A DNA stretch of 64,000 bases from Pseudomonas beijingensis (GCF_030687295.1 NZ_CP117425.1:6018001-6082000); one strand, 5' to 3'. Shown: positions 56,175 through 64,000, counted from the first letter of the stretch. Numbers and translations are program-made. The notes: a model not told the origin generated them from the sequence alone.

Positions 56175-58314
56175 CAGGTGGCTTATACCGTACCGCTCGA
56201 TGACCGCAGGCAAGGTACACCTTCGCCAGTCGATCCCACGCCGCTGGGCGACACCTGCGCTGGTCGCACTGGCATTGGCCGCGCTTGGCGCGGGCATGCC
56301 GGCACAGGCGGCCATACCGACCGACTGGAAGAACACGCCTTACGCCTACGACGCCCAGGGCACACCGTTGGCCAAGGTACTCGGCGACTTCGCCAATACC
56401 TTCGCGGTGCAACTGGTGATCGATGGCACGGTGAAAGGCACCGTCGACGGGCGGATGCGCGCTGAAAGTCCCCAGGCGTTCCTCGACAGGCTCGGCCTGG
56501 AAAATCGCTTCCAGTGGTTCATGTACGGCAACACGTTGTACGTCAGCCCCTTGCAGAACCAGGACTCCACGCGCCTGGAAGTGTCCGCCGATGCCGTGCC
56601 GGACATGAAGCAAGCCTTGACCGACATCGGCCTGCTGGATCCACGCTTCGGCTGGGGTGAATTGCCCGACGAAGGCGTGGTCCTGGTCTCCGGCCCGGAA
56701 CGCTATGTGCGTCTGGTGACGCAGTTTGCCGAAGCACGCAAGACCCCCGAGGAAAAGCAGGAAGTGATCAGCTTCCCATTGCGCTATGCCACCGCCGCCG
56801 ACCGCAACGTCAAGTACCGCGGCGAAACACTGGTCATTCCCGGGGTCGCCAGCATCCTGAAAGGTTTGCTGGAAAGCCGCAGCGCCGTGTCCGGCGGCAT
56901 GCAAACGGCCTCGCCCCAGGCATCGTTCCAGAACATGCAGGCCCAGCAATCGGCGACCATGGGCAACATCGAACAGTTGGCATTGAACGGCATGGGTCGC
57001 CCGAACACCAACCGCGTACCGTCCGGCGCGAGCGGCGGTGGAGGCGGCCGGGGCAAGATCCGCGTCGAAGCCGACGTGCGCAACAACGCGGTGCTCATCT
57101 ACGACGCGCCCAAGCGACGGGAAATCTACACGCCGCTGATTCGCGATGTGGACGTCCCGCGCAAGCTGGTGGAGATCGATGCGATCATCCTCGACATCGA
57201 CCGCACGCAACTGGCCGAGTTGGCCTCGAACTGGAACGTCGAGAGCGGCGATCTGATCGGTGGGGCCTCGATGATTCGCCCCGGTGCCAGCTCGACGGTG
57301 TTCATTCAGGACTACGGTGATTTTTCCGCGCAACTGCGTGCCCTGGAAGGCCGCGGCCTGGCCTCGGTGGTGGCGAATCCATCGGTTCTGACCCTGGAGA
57401 ACCAGCCGGCGGTCATCGACTTCAGCCGCACCGAGTACATCTCCGCCATCGGCGAGCGCGTAGCCACCGTCGAGCCGATCACGGCGGGCACCAGCCTGCA
57501 GGTCGTGCCCCATGCCATCGAGACCGGGGGCCGCAACCAGATCCAGATGTCCCTGGACATCGAAGACGGCCGCATCGAGCCCTCGGAGGTCGGCCAGCAG
57601 ACGCCCAGCGTGCGCCGGGGCGTGGTCAGCACCCAGGCTGTCATGGGGGAAAGCCGGTCGCTGGTGGTCGGCGGTTTTCATACCGAAGAGACCGGTGACA
57701 ACCTCGAACGGGTGCCGTGGCTGGGCCGCATCCCGCTGATCGGGCCGCTGCTGTTTTCCTCGACCACGCGCGAGACCAGCCGTCGCGAACGGGTCTTCAT
57801 CCTGACGCCCCGCCTGATCGGCGACCAGGTCGACCCGGCCCGCTATATCTCCGCCCTTGACCGCGAGCAGGTCGACAGCGCCATGGCTCGCCTGGAAGAG
57901 CGTCGCAACGGCACCCGTCCCGTCGGCCGTATCGAAGTCAGCGATGTGCTCGCCCAGCTCGCCGACGGCAACATTCCGGCCACGTTCAAGCAGGCTGCGT
58001 CGATTCCTTATTCGCCCGACACATTGTGCGCACTGCAACCCGGGCTATCCCTGGATGCCGCACGGGCGCAATGGTTCGCAGGCCCCGATTACGGCATCGC
58101 CGTGGGCGTGGTGCGCAACGACGGCCAGCGGCGGCTGCGCTTCGACGAGGCGAGCTGCGGCAGCCGCTGGACCCTGGCCACCTCCGCCTGGCCGAAGGTG
58201 TGGCTTGAGCCTGGCGAGGAAACGGAAGTGTTCGTGGTCATGAAACAACCCACGCGCACGCCCGGCGGCGAGCGCCCTTCTCTCCTGCAAACCAGCGCGA
58301 GGACCTTGCCATGA
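56167..58314 (+). CDS. hrcC: T3SS outer-membrane secretin HrcC/SctC (RscC)
   Basis: A 715-residue secretin. A signal peptide (cleavage near AQAAIP, residue 49 from ATG 56167) precedes N0/N1 domains (LAKVLGDFANTFAVQLVIDGTVKGTVDG). A Gln/Met/Gly-rich linker and the C-terminal secretin domain follow, with the VPWLGRIPLIGPLLFSSTTRETSRRERVFILTPRLI signature region. It forms the outer-membrane ring. Start overlaps rspG by 8 nt; an upstream in-frame region is not used. rspT overlaps the 3' end by 4 nt. Confidence 0.95.
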   Translation: MPNRWLIPYRSMTAGKVHLRQSIPRRWATPALVALALAALGAGMPAQAAIPTDWKNTPYAYDAQGTPLAKVLGDFANTFAVQLVIDGTVKGTVDGRMRAESPQAFLDRLGLENRFQWFMYGNTLYVSPLQNQDSTRLEVSADAVPDMKQALTDIGLLDPRFGWGELPDEGVVLVSGPERYVRLVTQFAEARKTPEEKQEVISFPLRYATAADRNVKYRGETLVIPGVASILKGLLESRSAVSGGMQTASPQASFQNMQAQQSATMGNIEQLALNGMGRPNTNRVPSGASGGGGGRGKIRVEADVRNNAVLIYDAPKRREIYTPLIRDVDVPRKLVEIDAIILDIDRTQLAELASNWNVESGDLIGGASMIRPGASSTVFIQDYGDFSAQLRALEGRGLASVVANPSVLTLENQPAVIDFSRTEYISAIGERVATVEPITAGTSLQVVPHAIETGGRNQIQMSLDIEDGRIEPSEVGQQTPSVRRGVVSTQAVMGESRSLVVGGFHTEETGDNLERVPWLGRIPLIGPLLFSSTTRETSRRERVFILTPRLIGDQVDPARYISALDREQVDSAMARLEERRNGTRPVGRIEVSDVLAQLADGNIPATFKQAASIPYSPDTLCALQPGLSLDAARAQWFAGPDYGIAVGVVRNDGQRRLRFDEASCGSRWTLATSAWPKVWLEPGEETEVFVVMKQPTRTPGGERPSLLQTSARTLP

Positions 58315-58520
58315 GTCGCACGTCACTGCTGCTCGTTTTATTGCTGAGCCTGCCGGTGTTCGCCGGCTGCGCGAACCGCTCGGGCTGCCAGGGCGAGGCC
58401 TGCAGCCGGGCCGAACCAGACAACGGTCGACTGGTGATCTGGTGGTCGCCCGGTATGCGTGGCGGCCTTGGCTCCCCCGAACACCCACTGGACCATACGG
58501 TCGTCCCATTGGAGAACTGA
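58311..58520 (+). CDS. rspT: T3SS lipoprotein HrpT (RspT)
   Basis: A 69-residue lipoprotein. The signal sequence ends in a lipobox VFAGC with Cys20; two further Cys follow in CQGEAC. HrpT-like outer-membrane lipoproteins act as pilotins that help localise HrcC, consistent with its place directly after hrcC and a 4-nt overlap. Confidence 0.82.
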   Translation: MSRTSLLLVLLLSLPVFAGCANRSGCQGEACSRAEPDNGRLVIWWSPGMRGGLGSPEHPLDHTVVPLEN

Positions 58521-58526
58521 AACGCT

Positions 58527-58904
58527 ATGTCTTTTTCGGTACACAGCGTGAGCACTCGCCAGGCCTTCCAGAAGAACATCATCGCCGGCATCGCGACGTA
58601 TTGGGAAATAGCCCCGGGCATTGAGTTCTGTCTGCGACGCGAGCCTCACAGCGTCGGGCTCGCCTTACAGATAGAAAGCCAGGCGCTACGCGCAAACCAG
58701 ATCCAGCATGCGCTGGAACGGCGCTTCGCCCACCCGACCGACTACGCGCAGCTGTTCGTATTTCTCGATCCGCAGCGAGCGCTCGTGGTCTGGCAGGCAC
58801 TGCCCGACGCGCCGCTGTCCACTGAGCTGCTCGATGAAATCCAGTCCCGTCAGCTATCGCTGCTGGGCCTGGAAGACCTCGACGATTATTCGGCCACTTA
58901 TTGA
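58527..58904 (+). CDS. rspV: HrpV negative regulator (RspV)
   Basis: A 125-residue protein in the hrpV position. Its chaperone-like fold and length agree with HrpV, which binds HrpS and represses the system until sequestered by HrpG. No DNA-binding motif is present. It follows rspT by 6 nt. Confidence 0.8.
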   Translation: MSFSVHSVSTRQAFQKNIIAGIATYWEIAPGIEFCLRREPHSVGLALQIESQALRANQIQHALERRFAHPTDYAQLFVFLDPQRALVVWQALPDAPLSTELLDEIQSRQLSLLGLEDLDDYSATY

Positions 58905-58983
58905 GGGCGATGCTGTTCACTCAGGAACAACGCTGAACCCGTGGCCAGAGATTCATCCAGAAACTTTATGAGGGAGGTTTTCC

Positions 58984-59433
58984 ATGACTGTCGCACCGCT
59001 TGCCCAGCGCTTGATCTCGGCCCTCGCGCAACACCTGCATGCGGACTTGCAGCTGGAAGGTGGCGTATGTGCGCTGTATGACACGAGCAACCGCGAGGCG
59101 GTGGTCATCGAGCTGCCCGATCACGGCGACGTCGCCATCCTTCATTGCTCGATCGATGTACCTGCCCACGCCCCCGGCCTGCACAAGCGCTTGCTGGAGC
59201 TCAACTTTCGCTTGGATCTGCTCGGTGGCAGCTGGCTGGCCCTGGACGATAAGAGCAGCGTTCGCCTGTGCGCCCATTGCCCGCTGGCGATGCTCGACGA
59301 AGCGCGGTTCTGCCATTGGATCGTGGGCTTCATCGCCCAGGTCGGCGAGGTTCGTGCACGCTTGGCGGTGCCTGCGACGCCGGGCGGACCTCGTCCGACC
59401 TCGCTCAACACAAGCCGTACCCGACTGGGCTAG
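58984..59433 (+). CDS. CesT-family type III secretion chaperone
   Basis: A 149-residue acidic protein of the Tir-chaperone (CesT) class IA fold: N-terminal helix LAQRLISALAQHL, strands LEGGVCALYD, AVVIELP and VAILHCSID, helix LHKRLLELNFRLDLLGG, then SWLALDD, VRLCAHCPL and a final helix. Such chaperones bind one or a few effectors usually encoded beside them, but no large effector gene lies downstream here. It is 79 nt after rspV with GGGAGG upstream. Confidence 0.85.
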   Translation: MTVAPLAQRLISALAQHLHADLQLEGGVCALYDTSNREAVVIELPDHGDVAILHCSIDVPAHAPGLHKRLLELNFRLDLLGGSWLALDDKSSVRLCAHCPLAMLDEARFCHWIVGFIAQVGEVRARLAVPATPGGPRPTSLNTSRTRLG

Positions 59434-59471
59434 ATGGCCATAGAACAAAAGTCGATGAACCCATGGCTAGA

Positions 59472-59553
59472 GGTTGCTCCCGCTGGGCTGCGTAGCAGAC
59501 CATTTTTTGTGAGTGCTTTCGCACTCAAGCGGGAGCAAGCTCCCTCGCCACAG
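59472..59553. repeat. Degenerate REP-like inverted repeat
   Basis: TTGCTCCCGCT / AGCGGGAGCAA arms around a GAGTGC-TTTC-GCACTC inner hairpin, ending in a GCTCCCTCGCCACA half of the TGTGGCGAGG REP family. It separates the convergent T3SS halves and may end both transcripts. Confidence 0.65.
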
Positions 59554-59591
59554 GTTCATCATTTTCCCCAGATGGTCAGCATTGGAGATGT

Positions 59592-60113
59592 TTATCGAAG
59601 CTTCATCGCCTCTCCACCCTCCTGCATGACTTTCCTTGCGCTGTCCATGAAGCCCTTGGTCACCTCGGTCACCGTATCGCTCATCAACTTGGCCATGTCG
59701 GCAGAGCTTTTAATCAGCATCAGGGCGCTCTGGCGCTCTTCCATCTGCATCTGTAGACCGAACTGCTTTTCCATCGCCTCCTTTTGACGGGTTTCCATCT
59801 CGCTCATGAAAGAGTAGTCCTGAGTGCGCGATGCCGGAGTGGCGTTGGACGTTTGCGCGTCATCCAGCGGTTGAGCTTCATTCGGCGCCGCCGCATGGTT
59901 GGCGTCCCGCGTTCGGGTACGGCCACGCTCACGCTGATGCACCGGAGGTGGCGTCGAGGAGGAACGTCCCCGTGTGTGCAGGCTTTGGCTGCCCTGGCGC
60001 TGCTGCGCCTCGCGGGGCCGTTGGTTCAGTGAGGGTGAGCGCGATAAGCTGTCGATGCCGTGCAGGGCACCTGTGCCCCTTATGGGGGTCGTCAGGGAAC
60101 GTTGATCAGGCAT
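59592..60113 (-). CDS. N-terminally extended T3SS pilin paralogue (HrpA-like C-terminus)
   Basis: A 173-residue protein I could not assign to a named gene. Residues 1-105 are low complexity, rich in Ser, Arg, Gln, Pro and Thr, probably disordered. Residues 123-171 align without gaps to RspA residues 17-65, with 19 identities in 49 columns by hand count, including the DT, GxMD, and GEAxK positions. A perfect hrp box stands 78 nt upstream and GGAGG is 7 nt before the start. It converges on the chaperone gene. A second, long pilin-like subunit, tip or secreted accessory protein is inferred; no Cys or enzyme motif is present. Confidence 0.7.
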   Translation of the reverse strand: MPDQRSLTTPIRGTGALHGIDSLSRSPSLNQRPREAQQRQGSQSLHTRGRSSSTPPPVHQRERGRTRTRDANHAAAPNEAQPLDDAQTSNATPASRTQDYSFMSEMETRQKEAMEKQFGLQMQMEERQSALMLIKSSADMAKLMSDTVTEVTKGFMDSARKVMQEGGEAMKLR

Positions 60114-60191
60114 GGGAAATCCTCCACGAGTCGGTGTGTGGTGAGCACTGTCGGCAGGCCGGTATCGGCCAGACGAGCCTGGCTCACTACC

Positions 60192-60220
60192 TGAGTGGCG
60201 AGCGCGCGTGCATCGGTTCC
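60192..60220 (-). promoter_or_regulatory. hrp box upstream of the pilin paralogue
   Basis: On the minus strand GGAACC (60220-60215), a 16-nt spacer, and CCACTCA (60198-60192). It lies just 8 nt beyond the hrcU stop, directing a separate HrpL-type transcript. Confidence 0.9.
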
Positions 60221-60227
60221 ATCGACC

Positions 60228-61328
60228 TCAACGCAGGTTCAATTCCGGAATCTCGATCACCTCGCCCTTGGCCTCGTCATCCAGCTCGCGCAGCACCCGA
60301 TAAATGTGCGCAACCGCCTGGAGCGTTTCCCGGGGGATATACCCACCGACGTCTTCGCGGTAGATCGTTCGTGCCAGCCAGATGCACTGAATGACCGGGA
60401 CCCGCGCCGCCTTGGCCCGTTCGATCAGCGCCCGGGCCTCGGCATCGACGCCTTTGACGATCAGTTGCGGCAGCGGCGTTTCCTCGGGGCGATACAGCAG
60501 CGCGACGGCAAAGTGGGTGGGGTTGACCACCAGCATGTCGGCGTCCTCCACCGGCTTGGTCTCTTTGCTGACGGGCTGGTCGACCAATTGCCGGGCCAGG
60601 CTGCGGCGATGCATTTTTACGTGCGGGTCGCCTTCCATTTCCTTGAACTCCTTGCGCACCTCCTCCTCGCTCATGCGCAGGCGCTTGGCGAAGAAATATT
60701 TCTGCAGGCCGAAGTCGAGAATCGCCAGCACCAGCAATACGCCCAGGCAAACGTGCATGATGTGTCGAAACAGGCTGGCCAACCCGCGCCAGTAACTGTG
60801 CAGGTCGCCGTTGACCAGACTGATCAACGAGCCGAGTGCCGGCAGGGTCACCAGATAAATCACGCTGCCGATAAACACGGCCTTGATCAGCCCCATGAAC
60901 AGGTTGATCAGCGCCTGGCCGGAGAACATCTGCTTGGCCTGGTTCATCGGGTTCAAGCGGTTCGGGTCAGGCTGCAGGGCTTCGGGAGCGAACAGGAAGC
61001 CGAACTGTATCCAACCGGCCACCAGGCGCGTGACGATCGCCAGCCCCACGGTCATCAAGGTGAAATTGAGCAGCACGCCACCGGCATGGGCCAAGGTCTC
61101 CTCGAAGGCCCGTACAAAGTCGACATCCAGCCGGTGCAGCGGGAACGCCACCAGGTCTTCCAACGCCTGCATGCTGTCGTCGGCCTGGGTCAATGCCACT
61201 TCAGTGATCGCAGCGAGCACCAGCAGGCTGCTCAAGTCCTGGCTCTGGCCGACCTGGCCTTTGTTGCGCGCGTCGCGAATCTTCTTGGGCGTCGCCCGCT
61301 TGGTCTTTTCACCACTGTCTTCGCTCAT
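60228..61328 (-). CDS. hrcU: T3SS export gate autoprotease HrcU/SctU (RscU)
   Basis: A 366-residue FlhB/YscU protein. Four TM helices cover about residues 28-205. The cytoplasmic domain carries the autocleavage motif NPTH (Asn269-Pro270) within VVNPTHFAVALLY. N-terminal GEKTKRATPKKIRDARNKGQV is typical. It controls substrate switching at the export gate. The stop lies just before a hrp box for the next gene. Confidence 0.95.
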   Translation of the reverse strand: MSEDSGEKTKRATPKKIRDARNKGQVGQSQDLSSLLVLAAITEVALTQADDSMQALEDLVAFPLHRLDVDFVRAFEETLAHAGGVLLNFTLMTVGLAIVTRLVAGWIQFGFLFAPEALQPDPNRLNPMNQAKQMFSGQALINLFMGLIKAVFIGSVIYLVTLPALGSLISLVNGDLHSYWRGLASLFRHIMHVCLGVLLVLAILDFGLQKYFFAKRLRMSEEEVRKEFKEMEGDPHVKMHRRSLARQLVDQPVSKETKPVEDADMLVVNPTHFAVALLYRPEETPLPQLIVKGVDAEARALIERAKAARVPVIQCIWLARTIYREDVGGYIPRETLQAVAHIYRVLRELDDEAKGEVIEIPELNLR

Positions 61329-61343
61329 GGGCGAAGCCCTCCT

Positions 61344-62141
61344 TCAGGGCGCCTGCAACAACAGGTGAAGCAGATGCCGGATTTCGCCATAGCGGCCAAG
61401 ACGGCCCGTCATCGCATCCCACAGGGTGGGCAGGTAGAACAGCAGGAAGCCCAGGCCGATCAGGCTCTTGGCCGGCATGGCGAGCACGAACACCTGCAAT
61501 TGCGGGCTATACAGGCTGAGCAGCGCCAGGCTGAACTCCACCAGCAACAGCAAGCCGATAAAGGGTGCCGCGTAGAGCATCATGTGCATGAACATTTCGG
61601 CGAGCAGCCCGAGAAACACGCCGAAGCCGTCCGCGCCAGGCAATGGAAACCAAACGGTGGGCGACCACACCAGGTAGCTGTCCCAGATCACCTGGGTCAA
61701 CGTACCAATGCCCAGGGTGGCGACCAGCAGCAGGATCGTCATCTCCTTGAACAGGTGTCCCAAGGGCGTGGTGTCGGTGCCGAGCGCCGGGTTCAACTGA
61801 CCACCGATGAGCGCGCCGCGCTGGTTGTCCAGCAAGGCGCCCACCGATTCGTACAACCAGAACGGCATCGCCAGCAGCACCCCGAGCAAGAAACCCAGCA
61901 CCAGTTCCTTGAACATCAACCCGGCGAGGGACAACCAATTGACCTGGGCGTCGATCAGCGCCTGGCGAATGCCGGGCGCCGGCAACATGCCCAGGGCAAA
62001 CACCACGGCATGGCGCGGCAAGCCTCGCAGGTGCTGGAAGCAAAACACCGGGACCAGGTAAGCGACCGGGTAGATGCGCGCCATGCCGAGCGCGATCGAC
62101 AGCAGCAAGTCGAAGTACGGGACGAAAGCCTGGGCCGTCAT
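61344..62141 (-). CDS. hrcT: T3SS export apparatus protein HrcT/SctT (RscT)
   Basis: A 265-residue FliR-like membrane protein with about 6-7 hydrophobic helices. Landmarks are ALGMARIYPVAYLVPVF, LVLGFLLGVLLAMPFW and GLGFLLFYLPTLWDAM. Part of the SctRST export gate in the inner membrane. Start and hrcS stop share a base; hrcU follows after 15 nt. Confidence 0.94.
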   Translation of the reverse strand: MTAQAFVPYFDLLLSIALGMARIYPVAYLVPVFCFQHLRGLPRHAVVFALGMLPAPGIRQALIDAQVNWLSLAGLMFKELVLGFLLGVLLAMPFWLYESVGALLDNQRGALIGGQLNPALGTDTTPLGHLFKEMTILLLVATLGIGTLTQVIWDSYLVWSPTVWFPLPGADGFGVFLGLLAEMFMHMMLYAAPFIGLLLLVEFSLALLSLYSPQLQVFVLAMPAKSLIGLGFLLFYLPTLWDAMTGRLGRYGEIRHLLHLLLQAP

Positions 62142-62395
62142 CAGGTGTTGGCCATCATTTCGAACGCCCGGCGCAGCAGTCCCAGCAATTCCACGCCGAT
62201 CCAGCGGCCGGTGACCAGCAAGGTCAGCCCGACCGCCACCAGCTTGATGCCGAAGGGCAAGGTCTGGTCCTGGATCTGCATCAAGGCCTGCACCAGGGAC
62301 GTCAGCACACCGACGATCACCGCCACGATCAAGGGCGGCGCGGAGAGCAGGACCACCAGCAACATGCCTTCCTTAAACAACGTCAGCGCGTCCAT
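62141..62395 (-). CDS. hrcS: T3SS export apparatus protein HrcS/SctS (RscS)
   Basis: An 84-residue FliQ-like protein with two TM helices (about 12-36 and 48-68) and the conserved APPLIVAVIVGVLTSLVQALMQIQDQTLPF segment. Intact here. Export-gate subunit, between hrcR and hrcT. Confidence 0.95.
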   Translation of the reverse strand: MDALTLFKEGMLLVVLLSAPPLIVAVIVGVLTSLVQALMQIQDQTLPFGIKLVAVGLTLLVTGRWIGVELLGLLRRAFEMMANT

Positions 62396-62404
62396 CGCAC
62401 GTCC

Positions 62405-63058
62405 TCAAAGATAGGAATAGAAGAGGCTGTCGAGCAATTGCGTCCAGCCCTGCACGAGGACAAAAATCAGCAGCTTGAGCGGCAATGAAATGGTCATGGG
62501 CGCGACCATCTGCATGCCCAGCGCCAGCAGCAGGTTGGACACGATCAGGTCGATGACAATGAACGGGATGTAGATCAGGAAGCCCATCTGGAAGCCGGCC
62601 TCGAGCTCCGACAGCATGAAGGCCGGGATGAGCAGCATCAGGTCGTCGCGACTGGCCTGCTCGGCGCGTTCCTTGGGCCACATCCGCTGGGTGTTTTCCA
62701 GCAGGTGGGCGAGGATGTCCGGGTTGGTATTGCGCGACATGAACGCCTGCAACGGTTTTATCGCGTTCAGAGCAGAACCTTGCAGCGCCTCGGTACTGCT
62801 GAAATCCAACGGTCGCTCCTTCAGCTCTTCGGCGATGTTGTGACCGACCGGCGCCATGATGAACAGCGTCGCGGCCAGCGCAATGGCATACAGCGCCATA
62901 TTGGGTGGCACCTGCTGTACGCCGATGGCGTTACGGGTGATCGTCAGCACGATGGCTATCTTGAGAAAGGCGCTGCAGATGATCAGCAGCAGGGGGACCA
63001 ACGAGATCCCACCGATGAACAGCGCCAGCAGAAAGGGGTCGACCCCCTGGAAGCTCAT
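62405..63058 (-). CDS. hrcR: T3SS export apparatus protein HrcR/SctR (RscR)
   Basis: A 217-residue FliP-like protein with about four TM helices. [40 protein letters not shown] and [43 protein letters not shown] are the FliP signature regions. Forms the core of the export gate with HrcS and HrcT. Overlaps hrcQ by 4 nt. Confidence 0.96.
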
Positions 63059-63444
63059 CCAGCCACATCCACGCGAGCGATTTGCAGGCCCAGCCGGCCA
63101 TCGACCTCGACCAGCTCGCCATGGGCCAGGGCTCGTTCGCCATAGAACAGCGCCGCTGTTCCCGGTGTCGCACCCTGCACTTGCAACACCGCGCCAGGCG
63201 CCAGGTTGCGCAGCTCGCCCAATGTCAGGTTCAAATGACCGCAGCGGATCGTAAGCGCCAGCGGCAGGTCGTCGAAGCGCTCGGGCAGATCGGCAGCAAC
63301 CGGCTCCGTCATCGGCGCCTCCTCGGTTTCAGCGACGCCATAGGCTGGCTGATCGGCCGCCTCGGGGGCTTGGGCCTCAGGTTCGTAGCGGGCGGTATCG
63401 TCCCAGTCCGGTGTCAGGATGTCGGTGTCGGCAGTGGTGCTCAT
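63055..63444 (-). CDS. hrcQb: Probable internal translation product HrcQb/SctQ-C
   Basis: Within hrcQ, in frame, ATG 63444 ([12 protein letters not shown]) is preceded by a near-perfect Shine-Dalgarno GGAGGAG (63457-63451), six nt upstream. It would give a 129-residue protein with an acidic N-terminus and the SpoA domain, close to the size of P. syringae HrcQb. Internal initiation within sctQ is established for YscQ and SpaO/Spa33 relatives. Use of this site here is inferred. Confidence 0.65.
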
Positions 63445-64000
63445 AACGGTCTCCTCCAGAGCGAGCAAGGTCAGGCGCAACGGCGCGGCACGGCTGTGTA
63501 CCCGCACCTGCAAACAATGCCGGCCCAGGCGAATCAGCCCTTGGCCGGATGAGTCGAACAAGGCGGTTTCCGGCACCAGCACATCACCGGGGCGCAGCGT
63601 CGCCAACTGCCCGGCAGGCAGTGCCAGGCGTCCCAGTTCCAACGGAACATGCAGCGCAAAACCCGCGAACCCGGGCGCGCTTCGCCGCTGCCAAGGGGCG
63701 GCGCGAAGCAGCCCCAGCAGGGTCGTCCCGGGCATTTGCAGATGGCTCGTGACGCGGGCCGCGCCCACCCTCACGTCGAGCCGGCAGACAATGCCCGGCA
63801 CGGCAGGCTCGGCCGTTGGCTTGAGAAAGCCGAATGCCAGGCGCAGGGGCTCGCTCAGGGTTTGCTGGAACAGCGACCAGAACCACGCGTCATCCGGTCC
63901 GGGGTCGGCGGGCAAGACCACCGGACATTCACCGAACAGGCTGAGTACGGCGCCGGGCTCATCCAGCGTGAAGACACCATGGGCACACGCCAACACACAC
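63055..64000 (-). CDS. hrcQ: T3SS C-ring/sorting platform protein HrcQ/SctQ, partial at window end
   Basis: At least 313 residues in one frame that runs off the right edge; the true start is probably outside. The N-terminal part corresponds to HrcQa ([13 protein letters not shown] to the [10 protein letters not shown] module) and the C-terminal part to HrcQb (a SpoA/FliN-like domain, [30 protein letters not shown]). In P. syringae these are two genes; here no stop separates them. An internal GGAGGAG and ATG (63444) precede the HrcQb part. SctQ builds the cytoplasmic sorting platform. Overlaps hrcR by 4 nt. Confidence 0.9.

Noticed and set aside
58905..58983. GGAACA and TGAACC motifs upstream of the CesT chaperone as a fourth hrp box
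   Set aside because: Neither is followed at 15-17 nt by CCACNNA (CCAGAGA or CCAGAAA instead), so both are weak; the gene is probably read from the rspF promoter.
60195..62414. 739-codon plus-strand open frame over hrcU-hrcT-hrcS
   Set aside because: Gln/His-rich antisense shadow of three clear T3SS genes.

Overview
The window is a chromosomal segment of a Pseudomonas of the P. fluorescens group. Three things point there: protein sequences and gene order (ruvX-pyrR-pyrB-pyrC', pilT-yggS-proC-yggT-metX-metW-rdgB-hemW-trmB-thiG-thiS-mtgA-rpoH-ftsX-ftsE-ftsY, laoR/laoC-laoB-laoA-coaD-ferredoxin) that parallel the P. aeruginosa PA0350-PA0404 region; high GC with C/G-ending codons; and many copies of the fluorescens-type REP/REPIN palindrome (GAGCGAGCTTGCTCGCGAT). 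The type III secretion (T3SS) cluster is of the Hrp1 class (rsp/rsc), as seen in plant-associated P. fluorescens-group strains. I could not place the species.

Layout. 1-3.3 kb: ruvX and the pyrimidine genes pyrR, pyrB, pyrC'. 3.4-6 kb: TM2 protein, NlpC/P60 hydrolase, pilT. 6-12.7 kb: plus-strand housekeeping series yggS, proC, yggT, metX, metW, DUF4426, rdgB, hemW, DUF3392. 12.8-20.2 kb: mainly minus strand, trmB, thiG, thiS, DUF423, rpoH and the ftsY-ftsE-ftsX operon, with mtgA on plus. 20.5-25 kb: paired M16 peptidases, rsmD, a YheT-like hydrolase. 25.3-30.7 kb: sseA and the laoR-laoCBA long-chain alcohol oxidation locus with a clear palindrome in the divergent promoter. 31-43.4 kb: coaD, ferredoxin, mutM, HDOD protein, pfpI, rlmI, an MFS exporter, ilvD, phosphorylcholine phosphatase, cystine transporter, folA. 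43.5-50.2 kb: a DUF2868 membrane protein and DUF3482 GTPase pair, DUF523, 2OG-Fe oxygenase, DUF2059, lipase-like hydrolase, thioredoxin-like protein. 50.2-64 kb: the T3SS cluster.

The T3SS cluster contains one HrpR/S-type sigma54 activator (rspR), a pilin (rspA), a harpin-like protein, rspB, rscJ, rspD, rspE, then rspF, rspG, rscC, rspT, rspV and a CesT-type chaperone on plus, converging on rscU, rscT, rscS, rscR and a partial rscQ on minus. Three consensus hrp boxes (GGAACC-N16-CCACNNA) precede rspA, rspF and an unrecognised minus-strand gene at 59592-60113. The C-terminal third of that last gene's product aligns without gaps to the pilin, so it looks like an N-terminally extended pilin paralogue with its own HrpL promoter. 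rscQ is one continuous frame with an internal Shine-Dalgarno and ATG for an HrcQb-like product. HrpL, HrcN and HrcV are not in the window.

Quality warning: eight genes (pyrC', pilT, trmB, thiS, DUF423, mutM, DUF2868, rspD) are broken by nine small frameshifts, mostly one extra base in a short G/C run. This pattern suggests residual sequencing errors rather than gene decay, but that cannot be settled from the sequence alone. No tRNA, rRNA, CRISPR array, insertion sequence or prophage gene was seen.
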